Source: Bacteroides sp.
GTDB taxonomy: Bacteria; Bacillota; Clostridia; Lachnospirales; Lachnospiraceae
Direction: 5' to 3'
Length of the DNA stretch: 64,000 bases
NCBI GenBank assembly: GCA_023666705.1
Contig: JAMPBO010000001.1
Coordinates: 178,539 to 242,538, forward strand
The position numbers and the translations under genes are program-made. Shown piece by piece: positions 1 through 9,791 of the stretch. The notes under the pieces are model-generated. The model ran no database searches and was not told the DNA's origin. It worked only from the letters and a program-made list of their open reading frames with translations. The stretch's first letter is position 1, and the number at the start of each line of letters is the position of its first letter.

Positions 1-381
1 ACTGTCGATTCCCTCCTCCGCAAGTGATACAAGACCTGATGTATTGTGCTGCAAAATAGCGGCAACTGCTGTTACAGGAAGCGGGTTATCGGTTCCCCAT
101 GCTGCAGCAAGATATTCCTGAAAGTCGATTCCAAACTGTGCATTTCCTGATGCAACCAAATCCGTAGCACCGCTTTCAGGCGGCTGGATAATGTCAACCT
201 TAAGTCCTGCATCCTCAAAATAGCCCAGTTTTTCCGCTACATAAAGTCCTGTGTGGTTTGTGTTAGGCGTCCAGTCAAGCACCATTGTCAGTTCCGTTTT
301 ATCCTTCTTTTTTTCTCCTCCGCATCCTGTAAATACAAAAATTACAAAAAGCAAAAGAATTCCGAAGCTTCTTTTTTTCAT
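1..381 (-). CDS. ABC transporter substrate-binding lipoprotein, NMT1/ThiY-like (partial)
   Basis: The first 127 residues are visible; the 3' end lies beyond the left edge. The N-terminus is a lipoprotein signal (MKKRS, hydrophobic stretch, lipobox FTGC), so the protein should be anchored outside the membrane. The segment LDWTPNTNHTGLYVA is typical of NMT1/THI5-like periplasmic-type binding proteins that capture the thiamine pyrimidine precursor or a related compound. It is the last visible gene of the operon that starts behind the TPP riboswitch and follows the permease with a 1-base gap. The exact ligand (HMP, formylaminopyrimidine or thiamine) is inferred from context. Confidence 0.85.
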   Translation of the reverse strand, partial: MKKRSFGILLLFVIFVFTGCGGEKKKDKTELTMVLDWTPNTNHTGLYVAEKLGYFEDAGLKVDIIQPPESGATDLVASGNAQFGIDFQEYLAAAWGTDNPLPVTAVAAILQHNTSGLVSLAEEGIDS

Positions 382-382
382 C

Positions 383-1147
383 TTATTTTTTTCCTTTCCA
401 AGGCATGGCAGCCTTATTCGCAAGATCAACTGCCTTGATCAGCAGAAGGCTCAGCACTGAAATAAGAACAATAACGGCAAACATTTTATCGTAGGAATAG
501 GATTTTTTTACTCTGGTCATGTAAACACCAAGCCCCTTGTATCCGCCAAGCCATTCTGAAACAACCGCTCCTACCACTGCATACGCTACGGCAATCCGCA
601 AGCCGCCAAAAAACCGGCTCATGCTGCCCGGCAGCTTTATATGCCAAAAAATCTGGAATTTGTTGGCACCCATGGTTTCAAGCAGCTTTATTTCGTCGGC
701 GTCGGCATCCTTGAAGCCGTCTATGAGACATGCCGCTACCGGAAAAAATACAATCAGAACAATCAATGTTATCTTTGGAGCAACACCGTAGCCCATCCAT
801 AAAACAAGCAGCGGTGCAATTGCCACTGTAGGTATGGTCTGGCTCACAACCAGCATCGGATAAATACACTTGTATAAAATTTCAAAGCAGTCCATGATAA
901 CTGCCAGAAAAAAACCAAGTAAGGTTCCAATTGCAAGACCAAGAAATGTCTCATAAATTGTTATTTTCATATGATCCATTATTAGCGGAAAATCACCGAT
1001 AAATGCCCTTACAACCTGATAGGGGGAAGGAAGCATGTATTCCGGCAATACGCCCGCCTGGCACAAAATCTGCCACAGGGCTATAAATATTACAAACAAA
1101 ATAACCGGCAAAATTTTATCAATGATGCTTGGAAACTTTCTTTTCAA
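383..1147 (-). CDS. ABC transporter permease, ThiX/SsuC-like
   Basis: About 254 residues with five or six hydrophobic segments and the BPD_transp_1 signature (EAA loop near GANKFQIFWHIKLPGS). It should form the membrane channel for the binding protein encoded next. No ATG is available near the N-terminus. I chose the TTG at 1147 because GGAGAGG lies 9 bases before it, whereas a further upstream TTG at 1180 has no such site and would extend the overlap with the preceding gene. The start therefore overlaps the end of the thiamine-binding gene by about 29 bases, which suggests translational coupling. No ATPase gene is seen; it may lie past the left edge. Confidence 0.85.
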   Translation of the reverse strand: MKRKFPSIIDKILPVILFVIFIALWQILCQAGVLPEYMLPSPYQVVRAFIGDFPLIMDHMKITIYETFLGLAIGTLLGFFLAVIMDCFEILYKCIYPMLVVSQTIPTVAIAPLLVLWMGYGVAPKITLIVLIVFFPVAACLIDGFKDADADEIKLLETMGANKFQIFWHIKLPGSMSRFFGGLRIAVAYAVVGAVVSEWLGGYKGLGVYMTRVKKSYSYDKMFAVIVLISVLSLLLIKAVDLANKAAMPWKGKK

Positions 1148-1415
1148 TGGTAAGCACCTCTCCTTCAGGCTTGTACACAATCTTTACATAGGTTGACACC
1201 TGATTGGTACCGCCTGCTGCGATGGCAACCTTTTGACAGCCTGTTACAATTTCCATAAGCTGGTCATAATCTCCCTCTATGGTTGTCTCAAACGGACCTA
1301 CATATGTGGAAAGACCAAAGCTCTTAATATAAGCGATAACCTCATCGACAATTCTTATAACCTCCTCGTCATCTGTTACATTAGGTAATACCTGGATTGC
1401 TACACTTGCATTCAT
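1119..1415 (-). CDS. Thiamine-binding protein, YkoF/MTH1187 (DUF77) family
   Basis: A 98-residue soluble protein with the MTH1187/YkoF fold pattern: ASVAIQVLPN at the N-terminus, then IAYIKSFGLSTYVGPFETTIEG, which lines the ligand pocket in this family. Family members bind thiamine or related compounds and often sit in TPP-riboswitch operons. The start is fixed by GGAGGAAAAATT before the ATG. It is the first gene after the riboswitch and overlaps the permease gene. Confidence 0.85.
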   Translation of the reverse strand: MNASVAIQVLPNVTDDEEVIRIVDEVIAYIKSFGLSTYVGPFETTIEGDYDQLMEIVTGCQKVAIAAGGTNQVSTYVKIVYKPEGEVLTIEKKVSKHH

Positions 1416-1449
1416 AATTTTTCCTCCTATTATTTTATTTCCATAAAGT

Positions 1450-1490
1450 AAATAAAAAGGTTTTCGGAATGCACCAAAAACCTTTTATTA
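1450..1490 (-). terminator. Rho-independent terminator of the TPP riboswitch expression platform
   Basis: On the minus strand the arms AAAAGGTTTT (1477-1486) and AAAACCTTTT (1455-1464) form a 10-bp stem followed by TTATTTAC. It lies between the aptamer and the first gene, as expected for TPP-triggered premature termination. The antiterminator partner was not worked out. Confidence 0.75.
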
Positions 1491-1512
1491 ACATAATCAT
1501 ATTATAATCATT

Positions 1513-1609
1513 GCACGTGCTTCCTTACACCGGTATTAGCCGGATCAAGTTCCAAGGGTCGATTTAAAATCTCTCAGCAATTCCTTTCGGGTTATGCCCC
1601 CCTAGCCGT
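1513..1609 (-). ncRNA. TPP riboswitch (THI element)
   Basis: The minus strand carries the conserved THI-box landmarks in order: GCTAGGGGGGC, then TGCTGAGAG, GACCCTTGGAACTTGATC, and CCGGCTAATACCGG. These match the thiamine pyrophosphate aptamer. It sits about 100 bases upstream of the thiamine transport genes and is followed by a terminator hairpin, so high TPP should switch the operon off. Confidence 0.95.
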
Positions 1610-1723
1610 TTTCTTATTCAATTTTAAGCTCTTTTATTGTACACGATAACCGCAATATGTCAAGCCCTATTTTGTTTTTACCTGTCAACTTTTATTTTTG
1701 TCTCATCAGTTCAGTCATATATT

Positions 1724-4700
1724 TTATTTTGCCTTGACAGACTTTGCCTTACTGTAGCTTCCATAGCTCACCCTGCCGTAGGCATCCTTGATATACGGTC
1801 TTACCCTGTAGGTATATTTCTTGCCCTTCTTTACGGTTTTATCCTTGTAAGACAAGGTTTTTCCCGACTTGATGGTTTTGATACACTTGTACTTTGATGT
1901 GCCTGCCGTCTTGCGGTATATCCGGTATCCATCTGCATTTGTTGACTTTCCCCATGCAATCTTGACATAGGACTTCGCTGCCGCAAGTGTTATTTTTGCA
2001 GGCTTGGAAGGCTTAACAATTGCCGTGCGTGAAACCGTTGGTGTATATGCTGCATATATGCGGTATGCCTTACCCTGGTCATTTTTTGCACTCACATAAG
2101 GTCTGACACGGTAAGCATATCTGACCCCCTTCTTTACCTTTTTGTCGGTATAGGTTGATACCCCTGCTTTTGCCGTATATATTTTCGTATAGCTCTTGTC
2201 ACCCTTTGCCTTGCGGTAAATTTCATAGCCGTCTGCATTTTTGGAGACAGCCCACTTAAGCTTTATGCTTTTTGGCGTCAAAACCGTTACCTTCAAGGTC
2301 TTTGACTGGTACGGCTTTATAAAGCTCTCACTGTCTGTCCACTTCTCAGTGGATGCCGTGTACGCCGCTGACTGGGCATTCCATTTTCTAATTTTATAAT
2401 TTATGGCGTTGTCAGGAAGTATGGTTGCCGCTTCCTTTAACTGTATCTGATTTCCCTTACCAATGCTGTACTTTTTCGTCAGTGTTCCCGTGGTCTTGTC
2501 ATAATATGCCATATCATAAGAGGCGGCTGCGGTCTTCATGGCAGCAACAAGCGTTCCCCCACGCCACGAGGCTATGCTTGTTATTTTATTATTTTCAAGA
2601 TTCAGATATTCAAGGGAAAGGTTTGCCAGCGGACTTACATCCGTTATGACGTTCCCACTTAAATTGAGCTTCTTTAATCCCGTAAAATAATTCAGTCCTG
2701 AAATAGATGTGAGACCTTTTCCATGTAAATCAAGCTCCGTCACATCTAATATCTCGTCCCTTGTAACAAGACCATCCCCGTTTTTATCATACTTGCTTGT
2801 AATCTCGTTATAAAGCGTACTGTCCCCTATGCTGTTATTCGTATTTTTGAAGGTAAGATATGCAACATTTACATTGCATGTCTGCTCAAAATTACCACAT
2901 TTAACCGTGATGGTGGTGGTACCATACTGAACTGCGGTAACATTTCCTTTACTGTCAACCTTGGCAATACCGCTGTCTGATGAACTAAATTTCACATCAC
3001 CGAGTATGGCATCCTCTGGCAGCGGTGTGACGGTAATGGTATCCTTTGCCTCCTCCTCAATGCTGATACTGTCTTTATTTAACTGTATTCCCTCAAGGGG
3101 ATGAACGACCGTAATGGCAACCGTTTTTTCAATTCCGTTTGCCACAACCTTTATGTTTGCCGTTCCGTAAGCATTCGCTGTCATGGTTCCATTTGCATCT
3201 ATGGACAACACCTCAGGGTTATCACTCTCCCACTGTATTTTATACGGGTCCGGATTTGCAGGCTTTGTTGTTATGGTAAGTGCCTTCGTATCTCCCATTG
3301 TTATCTTCGCCGCATCCTTTGCAAAGGAAAAATCAGACAGTGGATTTGTGACAGTTACAACACAGCTTGCAGTGTAACCGCCATTTTTTGTCTTGACGGT
3401 AATGTTTGCCGTTCCCGTATTCTTTGCCGTTACCTTTCCTGCTGACGAAACTGTGGCAACCGCTGAATTTGACGTGCTCCATGTCACATTTTTATTGGTT
3501 GCGTTTGATGGCAGAACCGTCGCCTTTAAGGTCAGGGTTCCGCCGCCCTTCATGGCAGCCGTTGTCTTATTAAGCTTTACGGAAGTTACAGGCACTGCTG
3601 TTACCTTCTGGGTAATTTTAAGTGTTTTCTTTACCGTACCTGTCTTTACGGTCAGCGTATCCGTATAAGTTCCCACTCCCAAGCCTGCCTTGAGCGATAT
3701 CTGAATCGTAACGGATTTCCCCTTTGCAAGCTTGGCACTTGCCAGCTTCCTGGTTATCGTAAAGTTCTTTCCTGATGACAGCTTGGCAGAAAGATCCTTT
3801 ATTGTTACCCCACCGTTGTTTGTTATTTTAATCGTTGCTTTTCCTGCACTTTTATAGCCTGCCTTTACCGAGGCAATGGTTCCCTTGCCTGACAGCTTTA
3901 TGCTTCTTACACTTTCCTTTTCCTCGTGTGCACGGTAAGTATTAATCAGCCATATTCCCGTGGTAGCGACGTCAGACGCAGTCCATCCGCCCTCCGTCTT
4001 TGTACAGGATGGCTTTAAATAGGATGCCGACTCGTCCTTATTACACAGGCTCCAGCAGCAATAGCTTATATTGTAAGAATCGCACAGATTAATCCATGCA
4101 TCCGCATTTGCTGTATCAAAATTTCCATTTCCACTTGCATCGCACACACCAAACTCTGTTACAAACACAGGCGTTCCTGCAGAATTTGCAGTTTTAAATT
4201 TATTCATCAGATCCCCGTAATGGGTACCCGAATAAAAATGGAATGAATACAAAACATTTTTTATTCCATCCTTGGCAAGCGGCTTTGCCGCAACCTGGTC
4301 AACGTCCTGCGACCATGTATTTGTTCCGCATATGATAAGTGCATTGCTACCGCAGCTTCGTATGGTCTTACATATTTTTTTGCAATAGGTATACAAATCC
4401 TTTCCGGAACCGTTATACCACGGAACCCCAACAGGCTCGTTACATATTTCAAATATTACATTGTCATAGGATTTATATTTTGTTGCGTATTTCTTGAAAA
4501 ATTTATTTGCCTCAGTCATGTAATCCAGAGGGTTCTCCGCATGAATATGCCAGTCAATAATCACGTACATGCCAAGCTCCGTGGCAGCTTTTACACCCTC
4601 CTGTATTTTTTTATCCATCTCAGCCTGATGACCCCTTAAATATCCGTCCTGGGTAACATAGCAGGCAAGTCTTACCGTGTTGACACCCCACTCATCCCGA

Positions 4701-5350
4701 AGCGACTGGAATGATTTTTTATTGACATAGGCTGCCATTTGGGACCACTGGATTCCATGTGTGCTTGCACCCCTAAGCTGGTACGGGTCACCATTTTTGT
4801 CAACGATAATTGGAGCGTTGTATCCGCTCACAGTTTTCAGCTTGAGTGCTCCATGCATACCTACAGGCGTTTCACTCTTTGCCAGATTTTTGGTTGCCCC
4901 CGTAACAGAATATTTCAGCTTTGAGGACGAGGTTTCCTTTGGTGCATATGTAAATGTAACGGTAGGCTTTCCTAAGGTTGCTCCTCCCGTAAACCCAAAC
5001 TTGGCATCATTTGTACAGCGAAAGGTCTCTCCTGCCTTTATCTGTGCCGTGTGGGTAATGGTTATAACACCGTTACTGTACTCCGCATTCATTCCCCAGT
5101 ATTGAAAGCCCGACAGATTTCCTGTTACGGGTATCTTTATTTTCACGTCGGTAATTGCCCTTGAAGTTCCGTTTTTCACGGTATAATTGTACTCTGCCCA
5201 AGTACCGCTGTCAGATTGTTTGTTTATTGTTGCCTTAACGCTGCTTGAGGTTGACGCACATGCCGAAAGCTGTGTGCACGAAAAAATTCCAAACACCATA
5301 GCTACTGTCAATATCCATGAACAAATTCCCCATAAAAGCCTTTTCTTCAT
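1724..5350 (-). CDS. Secreted GH5 endoglucanase with CBM2-like, Ig-like, LRR and FN3-like modules
   Basis: About 1208 residues. The start at 5350 is chosen because AGGAGGT lies 10 bases upstream; a longer reading frame has no such site. Order, counted from this start: signal peptide; CBM2-like cellulose-binding domain (about 35-140); GH5 catalytic domain (about 170-475) with acid/base Glu305 in IFEICNEP and nucleophile Glu399 in VTEFG; a NEW3-like beta domain; three BIG_2 Ig-like repeats (about 590-855); one EF-hand loop (DKNGDGLVTRDE) leading into short leucine-rich repeats; two FN3-like domains at the C-terminus. No sortase motif, SLH domain or C-terminal membrane anchor is visible. It follows the protease gene by 40 bases and probably shares its transcript. 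Likely cleaves cellulose or mixed-linkage glucan outside the cell. Confidence 0.93.
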   Translation of the reverse strand: MKKRLLWGICSWILTVAMVFGIFSCTQLSACASTSSSVKATINKQSDSGTWAEYNYTVKNGTSRAITDVKIKIPVTGNLSGFQYWGMNAEYSNGVITITHTAQIKAGETFRCTNDAKFGFTGGATLGKPTVTFTYAPKETSSSKLKYSVTGATKNLAKSETPVGMHGALKLKTVSGYNAPIIVDKNGDPYQLRGASTHGIQWSQMAAYVNKKSFQSLRDEWGVNTVRLACYVTQDGYLRGHQAEMDKKIQEGVKAATELGMYVIIDWHIHAENPLDYMTEANKFFKKYATKYKSYDNVIFEICNEPVGVPWYNGSGKDLYTYCKKICKTIRSCGSNALIICGTNTWSQDVDQVAAKPLAKDGIKNVLYSFHFYSGTHYGDLMNKFKTANSAGTPVFVTEFGVCDASGNGNFDTANADAWINLCDSYNISYCCWSLCNKDESASYLKPSCTKTEGGWTASDVATTGIWLINTYRAHEEKESVRSIKLSGKGTIASVKAGYKSAGKATIKITNNGGVTIKDLSAKLSSGKNFTITRKLASAKLAKGKSVTIQISLKAGLGVGTYTDTLTVKTGTVKKTLKITQKVTAVPVTSVKLNKTTAAMKGGGTLTLKATVLPSNATNKNVTWSTSNSAVATVSSAGKVTAKNTGTANITVKTKNGGYTASCVVTVTNPLSDFSFAKDAAKITMGDTKALTITTKPANPDPYKIQWESDNPEVLSIDANGTMTANAYGTANIKVVANGIEKTVAITVVHPLEGIQLNKDSISIEEEAKDTITVTPLPEDAILGDVKFSSSDSGIAKVDSKGNVTAVQYGTTTITVKCGNFEQTCNVNVAYLTFKNTNNSIGDSTLYNEITSKYDKNGDGLVTRDEILDVTELDLHGKGLTSISGLNYFTGLKKLNLSGNVITDVSPLANLSLEYLNLENNKITSIASWRGGTLVAAMKTAAASYDMAYYDKTTGTLTKKYSIGKGNQIQLKEAATILPDNAINYKIRKWNAQSAAYTASTEKWTDSESFIKPYQSKTLKVTVLTPKSIKLKWAVSKNADGYEIYRKAKGDKSYTKIYTAKAGVSTYTDKKVKKGVRYAYRVRPYVSAKNDQGKAYRIYAAYTPTVSRTAIVKPSKPAKITLAAAKSYVKIAWGKSTNADGYRIYRKTAGTSKYKCIKTIKSGKTLSYKDKTVKKGKKYTYRVRPYIKDAYGRVSYGSYSKAKSVKAK

Positions 5351-5390
5351 TTTCTTATATACCTCCTTGAAACAACACGCTAAAAAACGC

Positions 5391-7451
5391 TTACTGCACT
5401 TCAACGTCTGACACCATGACCCTGCATGTGCTTACGATGCCGCTTCCGTCTGCCGCACCACAGCTCACATATGCCTCCCCGGCGGAAACAGCAGTAATCT
5501 CGCCCTGCTTTGACACGGTCACAACAGAATCATCTGATGTTGACCAGACCACGTCCTTATTCCCCGCCGACTCAGGCATGACATGTGCCTCAAGCTTCAG
5601 GTTCTCTCCCGTCTTCAGGTTACATTTATTTTTGCTTAATCCAATACTATCCACCTGTGCAGTTACGGCAACCTCTACCACCTGTGTCGCCCCATATCCG
5701 TCTGCCGCCGTACACAAAATGTAAAATACTCCCGTATCCTGTGCCTTTACGGTTCCGTTTTGATCCACAGACACGGAATATGGCTGCAGGGACGTGTATG
5801 TCACCGTCCGGTCCTCTGCATTTAACGGAAGTGTAAGTGCTTTTATATCGGCGGTTTCATTCACCGAAAGCTCCACTCTTGTTTTGTTCACGATAATGTG
5901 CTTAACATATATCTTTGGCGGAATTTCTTTTGTGTATGCCTTTATTCTCGGCGTGTAATCAGGGTAAAGATCCCGCCAGACACCGATGCTTCCCACATAG
6001 GACTGGTCAGGCTCCATATGGTTGATATATTCTATGACATTAACAGTATTTCCTGATGCATCCGTTCCTTTTACATAATGGTTTGCGTCTGCCATATACT
6101 TGACACCGATATCCGATGTAGCCGTATCAAGATCACTCATTGTAAATATAATAGAAAAACGGTCTCCTCCCATTAAGTCCACAGACTGGGCAAGCGGTAT
6201 TGTATATAAGCCTGCATAGGTTGTCACACCACTTGTCGTGCACGCCTCAATTTTTGTACCGCTTTCCGGGTTTCCCGGCTCCGGATTTCTGTATACCTCA
6301 ACCGTGTAGCTTATGTTGTCATCAAAAAGCACAATTGACGCTGCACTAAGCCGCTCCCAGTCACTTCCATTTACGGTAAATACCTGAGCCAGCTTGCCGC
6401 CATTATTCATATTGACGGTTATGCCTGCATTTGTCGTTCCGTCATACTGGTAATTAAAGTCGTAATTATCAGCAGTTTCAGGATAAAAGGAAAATGCATC
6501 GCTGTTTGACAGTGACGAATCCTCATAGGATATCCACAAATAGCTGTCAGTGCTTCCCCAACTATTTTTAATCAGCCACGCACCATCTGACGAAGGCTGA
6601 TTGCCTGAATTAAATTTGGATTTGCTGTATGTATCATCCCAGCCGATTACCATAATGGCATGATTGGTTGACTGGTAAACGTTTTGATAGTATCCGCCTG
6701 TAGATGAATTGTAATATTCATTAGAATGGAAAAATGCGGCTGCAACGCCCCCATTTTGCATAATCTGCTTCTTGACGTCGTCCTTATTTTTCATTGAAAT
6801 AACATAAGCATTTTGTAAATGAAGTGCATCCACATATGCCAGTGACGCACTCAAGGTAGAGGTTGGTGATGCATTTGAATAGCTTAAATAACCCGTTTCG
6901 TTGGCAGGTCCCTTCCATGCCGCCATGGAAAGCAGGGCAAACCAGTTATTGCCTCCCAAATTAAGGTAATCCTTGTAAAGCACATTTGTCTGATCCCCAT
7001 CCAGATTGCCTAGTGGATCCGTGGATTGATGATATGTAAAATATGCAAGATGGTATTCTGAATAATCAGGACTTGTGGCAAGTCCTGCAGATATGGCGGC
7101 AGACTCTACCGCTCCCAATGAAGCAAACGCCCAGCAGGTGCCATAGCTACCCTGATTTTTGACTGGTGTAACAGCGTTGTAATCTCTTGCATCATAAGCC
7201 GAAGGCACCCTTGCAGATGCAAAGAAAGAAAAAAGCGGCGTGTATTCCCCTACCCGCTCTCCGTCGTCCATATAACTTTGAGGAACGTCCACATCCAAAG
7301 CCGCATCTGACGGTGTGGCATTTTCCTCCCCGGAAACAGATGTTATCTCCGTATCTGTATGTTCAAATACTGTATTTGCCGTGCTGCCGATACCCATAAA
7401 AAGAGACATCCCAACAGCCAGACCGATATTTATTATTTTTTTTGCAATCAT
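5391..7451 (-). CDS. Secreted papain-family (C1A) cysteine protease with Ig-like repeats
   Basis: About 686 residues; the ATG at 7451 has GGGAGG 7 bases upstream, so the longer frame from 7466 is rejected. A signal peptide is followed by a short pro-region and a C1A catalytic domain. The catalytic triad is visible: Cys106 in QGSYGTCWAFA, His264 in NHAIMVIGWDD, Asn296 in IKNSWGS. A beta-rich domain resembling the lectin-like domain attached to bacterial C1A proteases follows, then two BIG_2 Ig-like repeats. Substrate is unknown. It is transcribed with the GH5 cellulase and shares its Ig-like repeat style. Confidence 0.92.
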   Translation of the reverse strand: MIAKKIINIGLAVGMSLFMGIGSTANTVFEHTDTEITSVSGEENATPSDAALDVDVPQSYMDDGERVGEYTPLFSFFASARVPSAYDARDYNAVTPVKNQGSYGTCWAFASLGAVESAAISAGLATSPDYSEYHLAYFTYHQSTDPLGNLDGDQTNVLYKDYLNLGGNNWFALLSMAAWKGPANETGYLSYSNASPTSTLSASLAYVDALHLQNAYVISMKNKDDVKKQIMQNGGVAAAFFHSNEYYNSSTGGYYQNVYQSTNHAIMVIGWDDTYSKSKFNSGNQPSSDGAWLIKNSWGSTDSYLWISYEDSSLSNSDAFSFYPETADNYDFNYQYDGTTNAGITVNMNNGGKLAQVFTVNGSDWERLSAASIVLFDDNISYTVEVYRNPEPGNPESGTKIEACTTSGVTTYAGLYTIPLAQSVDLMGGDRFSIIFTMSDLDTATSDIGVKYMADANHYVKGTDASGNTVNVIEYINHMEPDQSYVGSIGVWRDLYPDYTPRIKAYTKEIPPKIYVKHIIVNKTRVELSVNETADIKALTLPLNAEDRTVTYTSLQPYSVSVDQNGTVKAQDTGVFYILCTAADGYGATQVVEVAVTAQVDSIGLSKNKCNLKTGENLKLEAHVMPESAGNKDVVWSTSDDSVVTVSKQGEITAVSAGEAYVSCGAADGSGIVSTCRVMVSDVEVQ

Positions 7452-7563
7452 CTGCAAGCCTCCCATTATGTATCAAGAACCAATAAACCACATATATTAT
7501 TTATTTTACACTATTTTCCTGCAATAATCCATACAAAAATTAACCCAATTTCGTTTATTTCGT

Positions 7564-8979
7564 TTATGGATTTCCAAAACCTTTGATGTACACAAATCCC
7601 TCGTCATTTACCCGTTCCATATTGTAATTGTCATTGATTATGGCTTCCACAAAATGCTGCCCGCTTGTGTCAACAACAACTACTTTCATACCAAGTGCAG
7701 CCTCGACGTCCGCTACCGTAATATCATCCAAAAATACTTCCTCTCCGCTTCTAAGCATATTGGACGGTATATTTAAAGTGTCTCCAAGTTCATGTCCCAA
7801 GGCTCTTTGCTCCTTCAACTGTTTTATTAAATCCGACCCGGTGATAAGCCCTGAGACGGTAATTGTTTCGCCGAAAAAGTCATTTCTGATTGCAAACACA
7901 TTTATTTTAAGACCATCAAACAGCTCCATCAGCTTATCTGCGAAACTCCTTATGGTATCATATGTAAGTTTTCCCGTCGCTATGGTGAGAATCCGTTTCA
8001 GAGTTCCTGACAATTTAGTATATTCTGCCGAAGCCTTAAGGTCAGCAATTGCCTCCCAAAATTCCTCTATAAAAAGCCGCATCATTCCCACGCCGTTTTC
8101 AAGCTGAATATATCCGTCGTACCGCTCCTCCTCCGGAAAATCCCTTCCCGCCATAATGTACCATTCATCACTTGCATGAATAAAGTGGAGCCCGTATTCC
8201 CCATAAAATTTTGTCTGGTACTGCTCAACCATATCGATAACCTGTGCCGCCTCATCCCCATTAAAAAGTGCAATGGGATAAAGACCTTCCCTGTATTTCG
8301 TAATTCCTGCCGGCACAACGGAAACACTTTTCATAAAAGGAAGATAGCTTGCCAGATCGTTTATGGTGCGTGCAAGCTCCGCACCGTCATTGACTCCCTT
8401 GCAGCACACAATCTGACTGTTCATTTCAACATGCCCATCATAAAGCCTGTCTATGTATTTAAGTTTTTCTCCTGCAAATCGGTTATGAAGCATCTCACAC
8501 CGAAGTTTGGGATTTGTTGTGTGGACAGAAATATTAATCGGTGCAAGCTGCATTTTTATGATTCGTTCTATATCCCTGTCATTCATATTGGTCAGGGTAA
8601 TATAATTTCCCTGAAGAAAGGAAAGTCTTGAGTCATCATCCTTAAAGTAAAGTGTTTTGCGCATGTCAGGCGGCATCTGGTCGATAAAGCAGAAAATACA
8701 TTTGTTGCAGCATGACCTATATTCGCTCATCATGTCAGTTTCAAATTCTACGCCCAAGTCCTCATCATAGTCCTTGTCTATTTCTAAAAGCCACTCCTCG
8801 CCGTCAGGCTTTCTGATTAGCACTTCAATATATTCATCCTTCATCAGATACCTGTAATCAAATACGTCCTCAATTTCCTGACCGTTAATTGCAAGAAGTA
8901 CATCCCCTGCACCAACGGAAAGCTCCTCCGCAATTGACTCAGGACATACTTCTTTAATTATATGCTCATATTTTTTCAA
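7564..8979 (-). CDS. DUF512 family radical SAM protein with N-terminal PDZ domain
   Basis: About 470 residues. An N-terminal PDZ-like domain (EELSVGAGDVLLAINGQEIED) is followed by the radical SAM cysteines in CCNKCIFCFIDQMP and the C-terminal DUF512 region (GDTLNIPSNMLR). The family is common in Clostridia and its reaction is not known. No ATG is present; the TTG at 8979 with GTGGGGAAC upstream matches family N-termini, while a GTG at 9000 has no ribosome-binding site. It follows the ABC-2 permease by a short gap and may be co-transcribed with it. Confidence 0.85.
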   Translation of the reverse strand: MKKYEHIIKEVCPESIAEELSVGAGDVLLAINGQEIEDVFDYRYLMKDEYIEVLIRKPDGEEWLLEIDKDYDEDLGVEFETDMMSEYRSCCNKCIFCFIDQMPPDMRKTLYFKDDDSRLSFLQGNYITLTNMNDRDIERIIKMQLAPINISVHTTNPKLRCEMLHNRFAGEKLKYIDRLYDGHVEMNSQIVCCKGVNDGAELARTINDLASYLPFMKSVSVVPAGITKYREGLYPIALFNGDEAAQVIDMVEQYQTKFYGEYGLHFIHASDEWYIMAGRDFPEEERYDGYIQLENGVGMMRLFIEEFWEAIADLKASAEYTKLSGTLKRILTIATGKLTYDTIRSFADKLMELFDGLKINVFAIRNDFFGETITVSGLITGSDLIKQLKEQRALGHELGDTLNIPSNMLRSGEEVFLDDITVADVEAALGMKVVVVDTSGQHFVEAIINDNYNMERVNDEGFVYIKGFGNP

Positions 8980-9011
8980 TGCCTGTTCCCCACTTGGCAC
9001 GATTTATTTTG

Positions 9012-9791
9012 CTAAATCGGCTTTTTTCTTATAATAATGCACGAACCTGCTATAAATGCCACTGACAAAAGGCAGGTTACTGCTACATTCATAGTATAAT
9101 CCACAGGCATGGTTTTGCCAACCATAAGTTCATTTGTTTCCATAAGCTTTGTTGGCAGATACTTTTTTACATCGGGTACGATTGAAAAGATATACATAAC
9201 AAAGAAAATGCATGCCGTTGCCACAATCACAGCCGTATTTGAATTAAAAAAAGTGGACAAAAACAGCATCAGACAAAGAAAAAAGACACCAAGAAGATAA
9301 CAGGCAAACACACTAAATATTATATTTTTTGCAGCTTCATTTTGCCAATAATATTGATTGTACGCATAGGTTATGCCAAATGTAACCGCATACCCAAGCG
9401 TCCACGTAAGAAAAAGCGTTGTAAGCTTCGCAAGATATACCGCAACAGGGCTTATCCCCTTGGTATAAAGAGGCACAAGCGTACCTTTTTGATACTCACT
9501 TGTTATAATGCCGCTGAACATGATAATCAGTATGATAAGTGCCATAGGGATATTTTTATAGAACTGTGCCCACGACGCCGTATCATTTACAGTAATTTCC
9601 CCAACGACAGCAATCCCCGACGCATTAAAGCTGTCACTCTCCAGTGCCATTTTTAAAATTTGAGGCGTCAGCTTTGCGATGGCAGGATTCATAATTCCAA
9701 ACAGCAAAAATAAAACTGCCAGTATTACCAGTTTTCTCGTTCTCGCCATCTCCATAAATTCTTTTTTTAAAAATGCAATATATGTGGTCAT
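9012..9791 (-). CDS. ABC-2 type transporter permease (YxlG-like)
   Basis: 259 residues with six predicted membrane segments; the N-terminal KKEFMEMARTRKLVILAVLFLLFGI and the long extracellular loop after it are typical of ABC-2 permeases of the YxlG/NatB kind. Its ATG overlaps the stop of the ATPase gene (ATGA). It should form an exporter with that ATPase. Cargo unknown. Confidence 0.88.
   Translation of the reverse strand: MTTYIAFLKKEFMEMARTRKLVILAVLFLLFGIMNPAIAKLTPQILKMALESDSFNASGIAVVGEITVNDTASWAQFYKNIPMALIILIIMFSGIITSEYQKGTLVPLYTKGISPVAVYLAKLTTLFLTWTLGYAVTFGITYAYNQYYWQNEAAKNIIFSVFACYLLGVFFLCLMLFLSTFFNSNTAVIVATACIFFVMYIFSIVPDVKKYLPTKLMETNELMVGKTMPVDYTMNVAVTCLLSVAFIAGSCIIIRKKPI

Noticed and set aside
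1724..5350. Dockerin and cellulosome membership of the GH5 enzyme
   Set aside because: Only one EF-hand loop is present, followed by LRRs; a dockerin needs two repeats, and no cohesin gene is in view.
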